Assembly: GCF_003063625.1 (NCBI RefSeq)
Contig: NZ_CP026604.1
Span: forward strand, 2,768,065-2,832,064
DNA length: 64,000 nucleotides
Direction of reading: 5' to 3'
Origin: Saccharobesus litoralis
GTDB lineage: Bacteria > Pseudomonadota > Gammaproteobacteria > Enterobacterales > Alteromonadaceae
The notes under the pieces are model-generated. The model saw only the letters and a program-made list of their open reading frames with translations, made no database searches and was not told the DNA's origin. The position numbers and the translations under genes were made by a program. This document shows positions 1-9,413 of the stretch, piece after piece; position 1 is the first letter of the stretch; each line of letters opens with the position of its first letter.

Positions 1-2265
1 AATATTATCTATCTCAATGACTCTGTTAAGCAGATGATGAAGTCAAACGAAGCCAAACTTCGCACCGCATTACCTTCGTTTTCAGCAGATTCCCTGATTG
101 GCACTTGCGTGGATGATTTTCATGCAAACCCAAGTCATCAACGCAATATGTTAGCGACCTTAGATCAGGTTTATCGTACACGTTTACCTGTTGCTGGTTT
201 AACTTTTGATTTAATAGCCACCCCAGTTTTTAATGATGCTGGCCAGCGCTTGGGAACCGTTGTTGAGTGGAATGATATTACAGAGCAGCTAGCTAAGCAG
301 GAAGCTGAGCAGCAACTCGCTGCTGAAAATGCGCGAATTAAATCCGCGTTAGATGTTTGCCAAGCTAATGTGATGTTAGCTGACAATGACTTTAATATTG
401 TTTATACCAATGACTCAGTCAGTCGTATGTTGAATGCCAATGAAGCCAAGCTTAAGACTGTTTTACCACAGTTTAATGCTTCTCAATTGATTGGCACTAA
501 TATCGATTTTTATCATAAAAACCCAGCTCATCAACGTAAGTTACTGGACGAAATGACCAGTGAATACCAAACCGATTTAAAACTAGCTGGATTGACATTT
601 GGTTTAATCGCAACTCCAGTTTACAACAATGAAGGTGATCGAGTGGGTACCGTCGTTGAGTGGGAAGATAAGACTGAGTTGCTAGCTCGAATTGAACAAG
701 AGCGAAGTGTTGCGAAGGAGAATTTACGCGTCCGCCAAGCGCTGGATAATGTGCAAACCAATACCATGATCGCTGATGATACTAATGTTATTGTGTATAT
801 GAATGAGGCTATTCATAGCATGATGCGTAACGCGGAATCAGATATTCGCCAAGCATTGCCGAATTTTAATGCGCAAAATTTGTTGGGACAAAATATGGAT
901 GTATTCCATAAAAACCCAGCACACCAGCAGCGTTTGATTGATAGTTTAACTACAACTTATGCAACAGAAATTAGCGTAGGGAGTCGCCGTTTTTCACTGG
1001 TAGCTAACCCCATTATCAGTACTGATGGTGAGCGAATAGGTACCGTAGTCGAGTGGAACGATAGAACAGCTGAAGTGGCTATTGAAAAAGAAATAGACCA
1101 ACTGGTAGATAGTGCCGCAGCTGGTGACTTAACCGCTAGAATAGCGACTGATGACAAGGATGGATTTTTTGCAGGATTAAGCAATGGTTTAAATCGGTTA
1201 GTTAGTGTGTGCGAAGGCGTGATTGACGATACAGTCGAAATGCTTGACGCCATGGCACATGGTAATTTGACTAAGCGAATTGAAGGTGACTATCAAGGCG
1301 CTTTTGGTAAGTTGAAAGAAGATGCTAATCAAACCGTGACCAAACTAACCGAGATTATTGCGCGCGTGAATCAATCGGCCAATACGGTTGCCTCTGGTGC
1401 TGATGAAATTGCCCAAGGTAATGCTGATTTAAGCCAGCGCACTGAAGAACAAGCTTCTTCTTTAGAAGAAACCGCGTCTTCAATGGAAGAGATGACCAGT
1501 ACGGTTAAGCAAAATGCAGACAATGCCGGTGTGGCTAATGAATTGGCTGCAGATGCGCAATCTAAAGCGATAGAAGGCGGACGTGTTGTTGAACGAGCTG
1601 TTAATAGTATGGCTGAAATTAACGACTCGAGTAAACGTATTGCTGACATCATTGGCGTTATCGATGAAATAGCATTCCAAACTAACCTGTTGGCACTTAA
1701 CGCGGCAGTTGAAGCTGCACGAGCGGGTGAACAAGGTCGAGGGTTTGCAGTTGTCGCAGGTGAGGTACGCAACCTAGCTCAGCGTTCAGCGGAAGCAGCG
1801 AAGGAAATTAAAGATCTTATTCGTGATAGCGTGGCTAAAGTGGAAGATGGCTCGTCTCTTGTTAATGAATCTGGCGAAACGCTAAAAGAGATAGTGCAAG
1901 CTGTTGAAAAAGTGAGTCAGATGATTGCCGATATTTCAGTGGCCTCGAATGAACAAAGTTCGGGTATTGAGCAAGTCAACAAGGCGGTAACCCAAATGGA
2001 TGAAATGACTCAGCAAAATGCCGCGTTGGTTGAAGAGGCTTCGGCAGCCGGTGAGTCTATGTCTGAGCAAGCCAGAGCGATGAAACAATTGTTGTCGTTT
2101 TTTACAGTCGAAGGTGGGGGAGATAGTCGTCATGTGGAATACGTTAGTAATGCACCCGATTCCGTTGCGCCGGTGCCAAGTCGAAGTTACGACAAAAAAA
2201 CACCAGCGCCAGCACCGGCAGGTTTATCGTTTAAAGAGTCCGATGAGGAGTGGGAAGAGTTCTAA
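1..2265 (+). CDS. Methyl-accepting chemotaxis protein with PAS repeats, 5' end outside the window
   Basis: The reading frame is already open at base 1, so the N-terminus lies outside the window; 754 residues are visible. In order there is the end of one PAS domain, a second PAS from about residue 110 ([11 protein letters not shown]), a third from about 241 ([10 protein letters not shown]), two HAMP-like helical segments around 360-440 ([21 protein letters not shown]), and a ligand-free MCP signalling coiled coil at about 450-700. The hairpin tip is [20 protein letters not shown]. No transmembrane helix is seen in the visible part. The C-terminus is EEWEEF, a CheR/CheB tethering-type tail. The signalling half is nearly identical to that of the receptor at 3367-7428, so the two are recent paralogues. 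Its role is to pass PAS-sensed signals (cofactor unknown) to CheA/CheW. Confidence 0.93.
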   Translation, partial: NIIYLNDSVKQMMKSNEAKLRTALPSFSADSLIGTCVDDFHANPSHQRNMLATLDQVYRTRLPVAGLTFDLIATPVFNDAGQRLGTVVEWNDITEQLAKQEAEQQLAAENARIKSALDVCQANVMLADNDFNIVYTNDSVSRMLNANEAKLKTVLPQFNASQLIGTNIDFYHKNPAHQRKLLDEMTSEYQTDLKLAGLTFGLIATPVYNNEGDRVGTVVEWEDKTELLARIEQERSVAKENLRVRQALDNVQTNTMIADDTNVIVYMNEAIHSMMRNAESDIRQALPNFNAQNLLGQNMDVFHKNPAHQQRLIDSLTTTYATEISVGSRRFSLVANPIISTDGERIGTVVEWNDRTAEVAIEKEIDQLVDSAAAGDLTARIATDDKDGFFAGLSNGLNRLVSVCEGVIDDTVEMLDAMAHGNLTKRIEGDYQGAFGKLKEDANQTVTKLTEIIARVNQSANTVASGADEIAQGNADLSQRTEEQASSLEETASSMEEMTSTVKQNADNAGVANELAADAQSKAIEGGRVVERAVNSMAEINDSSKRIADIIGVIDEIAFQTNLLALNAAVEAARAGEQGRGFAVVAGEVRNLAQRSAEAAKEIKDLIRDSVAKVEDGSSLVNESGETLKEIVQAVEKVSQMIADISVASNEQSSGIEQVNKAVTQMDEMTQQNAALVEEASAAGESMSEQARAMKQLLSFFTVEGGGDSRHVEYVSNAPDSVAPVPSRSYDKKTPAPAPAGLSFKESDEEWEEF

Positions 2266-2305
2266 CATTTTGTGTCACTTTAACACTTTTAGTTAAAAAA
2301 ACTGG

Positions 2306-2338
2306 AAACGCCAGATTGCATTTAGTAGTCTGGCGTTT
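2306..2338 (+). terminator. Rho-independent terminator after the first receptor gene
   Basis: Perfect 10-bp inverted repeat AAACGCCAGA / TCTGGCGTTT with a 13-nt loop, 41 bases after the stop codon. The T-tract is short, so termination may be partial. Confidence 0.7.
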
Positions 2339-2502
2339 ATGCAATTATGCGTAATTTCTCTTTTGAAATAAGTTAGTTAGATTGGCTAACAGTTGTTGTA
2401 AAACGTAATAATAATCAGTCGGCGGTTGAGTCTGCAATAAACTGAGTTAGTGCGGCAGAGTTAAGCAACAACTAAGTCATGACTCTAAACTAGAAAATAA
2501 CA

Positions 2503-3357
2503 ATGAATGTTCGAAAACTTTTAGCTTTAATGGCGTTATTCCCTTGTTTAATGCTGCCATATACTTCCTATGCTAGTACGCCTGATGCTGTTGATATTGC
2601 TGGGCGGCAGCGGATGTTAACTCAAAAAATGACCAAGGAAGCACTGCTGGTTGGATTGCAACCTAATACAGCTTCGTATGTTCAAGCCTTAGTTGCCAGT
2701 CAGACTTTATTTCATTCATCTTTACAAGCATTAAAAAGCGGCGATAGCCGGCAAAATATTCCCAAACCAAGCTCAAAAGAGTTACGCCAGATAGGAGAAA
2801 TTGAACGTCTATGGCAGCCATTTTCGTCTGTTATTGATGAAATAGCCCAGGCGAAATTTGCCTCGTATTCGGCTATTGAACAGTTAATTTCTACTAATGA
2901 CAGTTTATTGAAAGAGTCAAATAAGCTAGTGCAAATCATGGCTTCAACCGTCGAAGATGAGCAAGATGAAGCGAAAGTTAATCGAGTTAATTTAGCTGGG
3001 CGGCAGCGTATGCTAAGCCAACGTTTAGCTAAACAAGCGCTGTCAGTTTGTTATCACGTTGATTTTTTCCAAAATAAAAATACAGCTACCCAAACGACCA
3101 GTACGTTTGACTTAGTGTTAAACGGCCTAATTAATGGTAGTGAGCTTTTAGAGTTAGAAGAATCAACTACTAGTGATGAAGAAGATAAGCTAGATGAGGT
3201 GTACCGTTATTGGAGCGATTACTTGGCGGTGATTAATCCTGTTCTCGATATATCGTATTCAGTCTGCTCTGTTCAGCAAATCGCGTTAATTGATAAAAGA
3301 AGTTTAGACGTTTTAAAAAATATGAATCAGGCCGTGCAAATAGCCAAGGCTAATTAG
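2503..3357 (+). CDS. Exported protein with two PilJ/NarX-type sensor motifs
   Basis: The product has 284 residues. Residues 1-25 form a Sec signal peptide (MNVRKLLALMALF, then Ala-Ser), and no other hydrophobic segment is present, so the mature protein should be periplasmic. Two copies of the PilJ-N signature occur: AGRQRMLTQKMTKEAL near residue 33 and AGRQRMLSQRLAKQAL near residue 165. This motif starts the four-helix sensor module of PilJ-, McpN- and NarX-like receptors; in NarX and McpN the equivalent helix binds nitrate or nitrite. There is no signalling domain of its own. The gene ends nine bases before the large receptor at 3367, which suggests co-transcription and a periplasmic binding partner for that receptor. 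The ligand is unknown. Confidence 0.82.
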   Translation: MNVRKLLALMALFPCLMLPYTSYASTPDAVDIAGRQRMLTQKMTKEALLVGLQPNTASYVQALVASQTLFHSSLQALKSGDSRQNIPKPSSKELRQIGEIERLWQPFSSVIDEIAQAKFASYSAIEQLISTNDSLLKESNKLVQIMASTVEDEQDEAKVNRVNLAGRQRMLSQRLAKQALSVCYHVDFFQNKNTATQTTSTFDLVLNGLINGSELLELEESTTSDEEDKLDEVYRYWSDYLAVINPVLDISYSVCSVQQIALIDKRSLDVLKNMNQAVQIAKAN

Positions 3358-3366
3358 GATACAAGT

Positions 3367-6300
3367 ATGAATTTTTTTCAAAGCCTTAATTTAGGACAAA
3401 AATTAGTTTCTATTTTACTGATTTTCGGCCTGCTGCCGATGACCATTCTCGGTATCGTCGCGACAAATTTAGCGTCTAACTCATTAACAGAGCAAGCAAA
3501 GGATAATTTACTGGCGGTGCAAAAAGCGCGCAGTAACGCATTAGAAACTTATTTTGAAACCTCAAAACGCAATTTGGAAGCAATGGCTGAAAAGCCGAGT
3601 GTGGTCGGCGCTAGCTTGGCATTTAACCAGTCTTTTTTCAAATTCATGTTTGAAAATCAAATGACGGATATTGCATCATTTAAAGATGAATTATCGGGTT
3701 ATTATACGGGGGAGTTTGCCCCTGTATATAAAGATAAAAATGCGGGAGAGAATGCACCACTCTCCGCTATGATGGATGGTTTAAGTGATTTTGCGATTGG
3801 CTTGCAGTATCACTATATTTATCAAAACCAGTATCCATTGGGTGAAAAAAATGGACTAACGCAAGCCAATGATGACTCTACCTATTCACGCGTTCACAAT
3901 ACCTATCATCAAGTTTTCAATCAAACTCTAGAGCGATTTGGCTACTACGATATTTTTCTAATTGAGCCTAAATCAGGTCATGTCGTGTACTCGGTATATA
4001 AAGAATTAGATTTTGCGACCTCTTTAAGTACTGGACCTTATAAAAACACTAATTTCGCCGATGTATATCGCCAAGTTGTGGCGTCAGGTGAAACGGTAAT
4101 TGCAGATTACCAACAGTATTTACCTTCGTATATGGCGCCGGCGTCTTTTATTGGTACTCCGGTTAAGTCAGCAGGTGAAGTGGTTGGTGTACTTATTTAT
4201 CAACTGCCTTTTGATACGATCCAAGCCATTATGAAAAGTCGCGATGGCTTAGGCGATACAGCTGATGTGTTTATTTTTGGTAGTGATTTATTGCCACGTA
4301 GTGATTCGAGTTTAGGCATAGAAAAGATAAGTTTGGAGAACGCATTTCGTAACCCAGCCCAAGCTAAATTGCAGCACGAGGCAGCTAAACTTGCTGTTAG
4401 TGGGGTAGAGCAAACCATTGTGACTGAAGATGAGTTTGGTGAAAATATAATCGCGTCTTTTGGTAAGTTGAATATTAAAGGACTTAACTGGTTTATCAGT
4501 GCCGAAATTAAAACAAGCGAAGCATTAGGCGCGGTCAACACCTTGTTTTATAGCAGTTTGTTTATTGCAGCGATTGCCTTGCTTCTAGTTATTGTCCTTG
4601 GGGTGCGAATTGCCCGTTCTATTGCCCAACCTATTCAAGATATTTCACAACTGATTAATAAGGTGGCAGATACAGGACAACTCGATTATCGCAGTGATTA
4701 CGCAGTTGACAATGAAACAGGCTTGATGGCCAGTGCCTTGAATCGATTGATGGATAATTTGCAGTCTACCTTTAACTCAGTAAGTGAAGTTCTGAGTAAC
4801 ACCAGCCAAGGGCTGCATGGGCAGAGGGTTGATATTCAGGTGTCTGGAGACATGGCGCTATTAGCGAATAATGTTAACAAAGCAGTAGAGATGATTGAAG
4901 TCTCTACTGAACAGGCAAAAAATGAGCAACAAAAAGCCATGGCGGCAGCTGAGCAGGCTAATCAACTCGCTGAAGAGGCAAAAGTTGCTGAACAAGACGC
5001 GTTAGCAGCAGGTGAAGAAGCGAAAAAATCGGCAGAACAAGCCGCACAAGCCGCCAAGCATGCAGAAGAAGTTGCAGAGCAAGCTGAGCGCCAAGCCAGA
5101 GCTGCATTGCGAATTAAGCGAGCATTGGATGCTTGTAATGCAAGTGTACTGGTTTCTAATAACGCAGGTGAAATCATATATGCTAACCAAGCGTTAGAAA
5201 CTATTTTCTCTTTGTATAGCCAACAAATATCAAATGTACTAGCAGGGTTTAATGCTAAGCAACTTGTGGGTAAACAAGTTGACCAATTGCGAGCTATAGA
5301 TAATCAAAAAATCCCTAGTTTTAAACATATTCAACAAACTCAGCATGTTCATATTGAGTTTAATGAATTGGTTTTTGATATTGTTGCTTCGCCTATAATG
5401 GATGAGCATGGAGAGTTAATCGGCCATGTTTATGAATGGCGAGATCTTACAGAGCAAACTCGCAAAGCCAGAGTCGAAGCCGAACAAGCCGCTGCCAATG
5501 CGAGAGTGAAAACGGCACTAGATAAATGCCAAGCTAATGTCATGATGGCGGATAATGAGTTAAATATTATTTATCTCAATGATTCTGTGCAGAGTATGTT
5601 AGCGGATAACCAGTCTGCGTTACGTCAAGCTTTGCCTAACTTTAATGCTGATAATTTAATCGGTGCCAATGTTGACGTATTCCATGCTAACCCGAGTCAT
5701 CAACGTAACTTAATTGGTGATTTGGAAAGTGTTTATCAAACTCAAATAAACATTGCAGGGTTAACTTTCAATTTAGTTGCAACACCGGTATTTGATAATA
5801 GCAATAAGCGAGTGGGGACCGTTGTTGAGTGGGACGATTTAACGGAAGAGTTAGCCCGCCAAGCAGAAGAAAAGCGGGTTGCTAACGAGAATTTACGTGT
5901 ACGCCAAGCACTAGACAATGTGCAAACCAATACCATGATTGCGGATGCAGATAACAAGATTATTTATCTTAATACCGCTATCCAAGATATGATGCAGGGC
6001 GTTGAAAGCGATATTCGCCAAGCGTTGCCTAATTTTGAGGCGCGTAGTTTGCTGGGGCAAAACATGGATGTCTTTCATAAAAATCCACATCATCAGCAGA
6101 ACTTGATCGCTCGCCTGTCTTCGGTTTACCAAGCAGAAATTAAGGTTGCGGATCGCACCTTTAGATTAGTCGCTAATCCCATTGTAGCTTCCGACGGAGA
6201 GCGTATAGGAACTGTGGTCGAATGGAGCGATCGCACTGCTGAAATCATAATAGAAAAAGAAATTGATAACTTAGTTGATGCCGCGGCCGCAGGTGATTTA

Positions 6301-7428
6301 ACGCAGCGCATTCAAACTGAAGGTAAAGATGGCTTCTTTAGAGGGTTAAGTGAGGGCTTGAACCGTTTGGTATCAGCTTGTGATGGCGCGATAAACGATA
6401 CGGTTAAAATGTTAGATGCTATGGCGCATGGTGATTTAACTAAGCGGATCTCAGGTGAATATCAAGGTACTTTTGCTAAGCTTAAAGAAGATGCGAATGC
6501 AACTGCGATTAAGTTAACTGAAATTATTAGTCGAGTTAATCAATCGGCTAATACCGTCGCTTCGGGTGCAGATGAGATCGCGCAAGGTAATGCTGATTTA
6601 AGTCAACGTACAGAAGAACAAGCGTCTTCACTTGAAGAAACCGCATCCTCGATGGAGGAAATGACAAGTACAGTTAGGCAGAACGCTGACAACGCTGCAG
6701 TCGCCAATGAATTAGCCGCGGATGCGAAGACTAAAGCGGCGCAAGGTGGACAAGTTGTCGAGCGTGCTGTATCTAGCATGGCGGAAATCAATGATTCAAG
6801 TAAACGTATTGCTGACATTATTAGCGTGATTGATGAAATTGCCTTCCAAACCAACTTGTTAGCGCTTAACGCTGCGGTTGAAGCGGCACGAGCTGGTGAG
6901 CAAGGTCGAGGTTTTGCCGTGGTCGCTGGTGAGGTTAGGAATTTGGCGCAACGTTCAGCTGAAGCGGCTAAAGAAATTAAAGACTTAATTCGTGATAGTG
7001 TAGCTAAAGTAGAAGACGGTTCCTCTTTGGTCAATGAGTCAGGTGAAACATTAAAGGAAATTGTTCAGGCAGTAGAAAAAGTTAGCCAAATGATTGCTGA
7101 TATTTCTGTAGCATCGAATGAACAAAGTTCAGGCATTGAGCAAGTTAATAAGGCTGTTGCGCAAATGGATGAAATGACCCAGCAAAATGCAGCATTAGTG
7201 GAGCAGGCATCCGCTGCTGGTGAATCCATGTCGGAGCAAGCGCGGGGCATGAAACAAATCTTGTCTTTTTTCCGCACAGACGTATCTTCTGAATTTGCGC
7301 GAAGTGAATATGTAGTACAAGCGCCAACGCATCCAAACGCATCCGCATCTTTGCCTAAGTCCAATACTAACTCAGTACAGTCTAAAGCCATTTCATTTTC
7401 GAGTGATGATGAATGGGAAGAGTTTTAG
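3367..7428 (+). CDS. Transmembrane methyl-accepting chemotaxis protein, Cache-HAMP-coiled coil-3xPAS-MCP
   Basis: The protein has 1353 residues, roughly 2.5 times the length of Tsr or Tar. TM1 is at about 13-35. A long periplasmic Cache-like domain spans 36-394 and includes the ASFIGTPV stretch usual at its end. TM2 is at 395-415, followed by HAMP (417-470). An Ala/Glu-rich coiled coil spans about 516-578, then three PAS domains start near 578, 712 and 838. Two HAMP-like segments ([21 protein letters not shown]) precede the MCP signalling coil, whose tip lies near 1171. The C-terminus is DEWEEF, a CheR/CheB docking-type tail. The gene lies nine bases after the PilJ-motif exported protein, so both are probably one operon. 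It combines a periplasmic ligand input with several cytoplasmic PAS inputs. Confidence 0.94.
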   Translation: MNFFQSLNLGQKLVSILLIFGLLPMTILGIVATNLASNSLTEQAKDNLLAVQKARSNALETYFETSKRNLEAMAEKPSVVGASLAFNQSFFKFMFENQMTDIASFKDELSGYYTGEFAPVYKDKNAGENAPLSAMMDGLSDFAIGLQYHYIYQNQYPLGEKNGLTQANDDSTYSRVHNTYHQVFNQTLERFGYYDIFLIEPKSGHVVYSVYKELDFATSLSTGPYKNTNFADVYRQVVASGETVIADYQQYLPSYMAPASFIGTPVKSAGEVVGVLIYQLPFDTIQAIMKSRDGLGDTADVFIFGSDLLPRSDSSLGIEKISLENAFRNPAQAKLQHEAAKLAVSGVEQTIVTEDEFGENIIASFGKLNIKGLNWFISAEIKTSEALGAVNTLFYSSLFIAAIALLLVIVLGVRIARSIAQPIQDISQLINKVADTGQLDYRSDYAVDNETGLMASALNRLMDNLQSTFNSVSEVLSNTSQGLHGQRVDIQVSGDMALLANNVNKAVEMIEVSTEQAKNEQQKAMAAAEQANQLAEEAKVAEQDALAAGEEAKKSAEQAAQAAKHAEEVAEQAERQARAALRIKRALDACNASVLVSNNAGEIIYANQALETIFSLYSQQISNVLAGFNAKQLVGKQVDQLRAIDNQKIPSFKHIQQTQHVHIEFNELVFDIVASPIMDEHGELIGHVYEWRDLTEQTRKARVEAEQAAANARVKTALDKCQANVMMADNELNIIYLNDSVQSMLADNQSALRQALPNFNADNLIGANVDVFHANPSHQRNLIGDLESVYQTQINIAGLTFNLVATPVFDNSNKRVGTVVEWDDLTEELARQAEEKRVANENLRVRQALDNVQTNTMIADADNKIIYLNTAIQDMMQGVESDIRQALPNFEARSLLGQNMDVFHKNPHHQQNLIARLSSVYQAEIKVADRTFRLVANPIVASDGERIGTVVEWSDRTAEIIIEKEIDNLVDAAAAGDLTQRIQTEGKDGFFRGLSEGLNRLVSACDGAINDTVKMLDAMAHGDLTKRISGEYQGTFAKLKEDANATAIKLTEIISRVNQSANTVASGADEIAQGNADLSQRTEEQASSLEETASSMEEMTSTVRQNADNAAVANELAADAKTKAAQGGQVVERAVSSMAEINDSSKRIADIISVIDEIAFQTNLLALNAAVEAARAGEQGRGFAVVAGEVRNLAQRSAEAAKEIKDLIRDSVAKVEDGSSLVNESGETLKEIVQAVEKVSQMIADISVASNEQSSGIEQVNKAVAQMDEMTQQNAALVEQASAAGESMSEQARGMKQILSFFRTDVSSEFARSEYVVQAPTHPNASASLPKSNTNSVQSKAISFSSDDEWEEF

Positions 7429-7456
7429 TCATAGGCTAAATAACTTAAATTTGAGA

Positions 7457-7484
7457 AAGGGTTAGCGAAAGCTAGCCCTTTTTT
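7457..7484 (+). terminator. Rho-independent terminator after the Cache/PAS receptor
   Basis: Stem AAGGGTTAGC / GCTAGCCCTT with a GAAA loop and one G-T pair, followed by a T run. It lies 28 bases after the receptor stop codon. Confidence 0.85.
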
Positions 7485-7810
7485 GTTTTAGGATCTATCT
7501 TGATATTTATAACAATTTTACAATATTGTTATATAGTCTTCTCGCTCAGGTCTTATGGTTCATTGTCTGCGCTTACTCTCGACTTTGGCTCCTGCGTCGT
7601 TCTAACACCTAAATCCATTTAGGCGGCCCCAATCACATAATAGAGCATATGCTCATGGGGTCTCGAAGCTTGCCTGCATGGATGCAGGTACCAAAAGTAG
7701 GCGCTTTAAGCGAGGGGCGTTAGCAGGACGCGGTAGCTTTGACGGCTTTGCTTACATGGATGTAAGTACTTAGGTTTCGTCTGGAACTAGAAACCTGATA
7801 ATCCTCTAAG

Positions 7811-7881
7811 ACAGCCTCGCAGTATCGTCTGACTTTCAGTACTAAACTGAAAGGTGAAGCTAAAACTTTACCGGAGGCTGT
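7811..7881 (+). promoter_or_regulatory. Structured leader of the IS110 transposase, possible bridge-RNA segment
   Basis: The 8-bp inverted repeat ACAGCCTC (7811-7818) / GAGGCTGT (7874-7881) encloses a second perfect hairpin, CTTTCAGT / ACTGAAAG (7833-7853, 5-nt loop). The outer stem buries the GGAGG ribosome-binding site at 7873-7877, immediately before the ATG at 7882. It could repress translation, or form part of the bridge RNA that IS110-group elements encode upstream of the recombinase gene. The second role is inference from the family. Confidence 0.5.
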
Positions 7882-8889
7882 ATGAAATATTTTAGCGCAA
7901 TTGATCTACATTCGAATAATTCTTATCTGGTTATTTCTGATGAAGAGGATCGCAGTATGGTTGAAAAACGTCTAGCAAATGATCTTAAGTTGATATTAAG
8001 GGAATTGGAACCATTCAAGTCTGATATCCAAGGGATCGCTGTTGAATCAACTTATAACTGGTATTGGTTAGTTGATGGGTTAATGGACGCCGGTTATACA
8101 CTCAAACTTGTTAACACCTCAGCTATCCAGAGCTATTCAGGACTTAAATATACCAATGATGTCCATGATGCTCGATGGCTGGCCAAGTTACTTAGACTCG
8201 ATATTTTACCAACAGGCTATATTTACCCGAAAGAGCAACGTAAAGTGCGAGACATACTGCGTAAACGGGCAGGCCTTGTTCAACAACGTTCTTTAAATAT
8301 TACCAGCTTCAAAAGCATGTTTGCGCGCCAGTTGGGGTTCACTATCAAATCCAATGACATCCATAAAAATATGGAGCAATTTTGTTTTGAAGATCCAATG
8401 CTAGAAGCTTGTTGTGCTCCGCACAAACAACTCTATAAAGTATTGACAGAAGAAATTGATAAGCTCGAAAAGTTAGTTGGCTCACAACTCAAAGAGTCAT
8501 CGATATACACCCAGCTACAAACAACACCGGGGATAGGAAAAATTCTAGCGGCTACGATTTCATTAGAAACAGGCAATATTAGTCGTTTCAATAAAGTCGG
8601 TAACTATGCTTCATATTGCCGTTGTGTTAAAAGTACAAGGGTTAGTAATTATAAAATCAAAGGGAAAGGGAATGCCAAATGTGGCAACAAGTACTTATCT
8701 TGGGCTTTTTCCGAAGCAGCTCATTTTGCTATACGCCATTACAAGCCTATAAAATGCTTTTACGATCGTAAGAAACGTAAAAGCAATGGCATAATCGCAA
8801 TGAGAGCTGTAGCTCACAAGCTAGCGAGAGCGTGTTACTTTATTATGCGAGATAACGTAGAGTTTGATATGAAATTAGCTTTTGGTTGA
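7882..8889 (+). CDS. IS110-family transposase (DEDD recombinase)
   Basis: The 335-residue product has the usual full length for IS110 recombinases and no frameshift, so it may be active. The N-terminal RuvC-like domain shows the acidic DEDD set: Asp8 (AIDLHS), Glu55 (AVEST), Asp93 and Asp96 (NDVHDARWLAKLL). The C-terminal Tnp_IS110 domain has the helix-hairpin-helix-like TTPGIGKILAA (214-224) and a serine-containing stretch CVKSTRVSN, where Ser251 is the likely nucleophile. The start is ATG 7882 after a strong GGAGG. Unlike DDE transposases, these enzymes are guided by an element-encoded bridge RNA. The element sits inside a MITE between two chemoreceptor genes. Family assignment is firm; activity is unproven. 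Confidence 0.92.
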   Translation: MKYFSAIDLHSNNSYLVISDEEDRSMVEKRLANDLKLILRELEPFKSDIQGIAVESTYNWYWLVDGLMDAGYTLKLVNTSAIQSYSGLKYTNDVHDARWLAKLLRLDILPTGYIYPKEQRKVRDILRKRAGLVQQRSLNITSFKSMFARQLGFTIKSNDIHKNMEQFCFEDPMLEACCAPHKQLYKVLTEEIDKLEKLVGSQLKESSIYTQLQTTPGIGKILAATISLETGNISRFNKVGNYASYCRCVKSTRVSNYKIKGKGNAKCGNKYLSWAFSEAAHFAIRHYKPIKCFYDRKKRKSNGIIAMRAVAHKLARACYFIMRDNVEFDMKLAFG

Positions 8890-8890
8890 C

Positions 8891-8956
8891 GGAAAGTGGT
8901 GAGCCAGCTTTAGGGGGTGGATTTAAACCACTAAACCTGATTGGACACCACTTTCC
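8891..8956. repeat. Inverted repeat just after the IS110 transposase gene
   Basis: Perfect 11-bp inverted repeat GGAAAGTGGTG (8891-8901) / CACCACTTTCC (8946-8956), with an inner hairpin GTGG / CCAC (8917-8931). It begins 2 bases after the stop codon and is followed by a short T run (ACTTTTTAT). It may be a transcript terminator or a subterminal structure of the insertion element. The rest of 8957-9311 shows no gene I can support. Confidence 0.6.
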
Positions 8957-9269
8957 ACTTTTTATCTAGCTTCGCCCAATAAGTAAGCCATAGAAGGGTT
9001 GGACAAAGAGCCACCAAACGCTGTGCGTTGATTGGATATTTATTGGTACCGGAAAATTTTTGAGGCGAGAGCCAAGGCGATTACAGCAGTTAGGTAAAAG
9101 CCGAATTCAGATGGGTGACTGATGCGAAGTTTTTTCGTAATCAGCAGAGTAAAATTCGAGTCGAATAAGACTAGAGAAAAGACGGGACTTAGGTGTACTG
9201 TAAAGTTTGATAAACAAATTTATTGTGTTATTCGTCCATGAAAAACGCAATAAATTCGCTTGTGAATTT

Positions 9270-9311
9270 GACACCGGCTGCTTAATGGGTGACACCGGCT
9301 GCTTAATGGGT
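9270..9311. repeat. Perfect tandem duplication of a 21-bp unit
   Basis: Two exact head-to-tail copies of a 21-bp unit (GACACCGGCTGCTTAATGGG plus T) at 9270-9290 and 9291-9311. They directly abut the right half of the interrupted MITE, so they may mark the right boundary of the inserted DNA. Confidence 0.8.
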
Positions 9312-9413
9312 GCCCCTAAAACCTGATCGCTTTGACTATAGTTCAACATTCAAGCGCAAAGTTTGCTTTAGTTGAACCCAAGGAACTAATAATTAATCAA
9401 AGGTAAGAAACAT

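Larger units (their letters stand above)
7532..9340. mobile_element. MITE-like palindromic repeat element interrupted by an IS110-family insertion
   Basis: The outer ends are TATAGTC (7532-7538) and GACTATA (9334-9340). They sit in imperfect terminal inverted repeats of about 20 bp with the pattern TATAGTC-N4-CG-N-TCAGG. The left part, 7532 to about 7748, and the right part, about 9312-9340, match the reverse complement of the intact 177-bp element at 13893-14069. That shared sequence includes the hairpin core GAGCATATGCTC and the segment CCCCTAAAACCTGATCGC. About 1.56 kb carrying the IS110 transposase gene separates the two halves. I infer that the insertion sequence jumped into an older MITE copy. 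The exact IS boundaries cannot be fixed by eye because IS110 elements lack clear terminal repeats. Confidence 0.7.

Noticed and set aside
7532..7748. Hairpin-rich segment as an integron attachment array
   Set aside because: There is no integrase gene and no cassette structure. The sequence matches the intact MITE instead.
9107..9349. 80-codon minus-strand frame across the 21-bp duplication
   Set aside because: Its internal repeat (IKQPVSPIKQPV) stems from the tandem DNA repeat, it has no ribosome site and crosses the MITE end.
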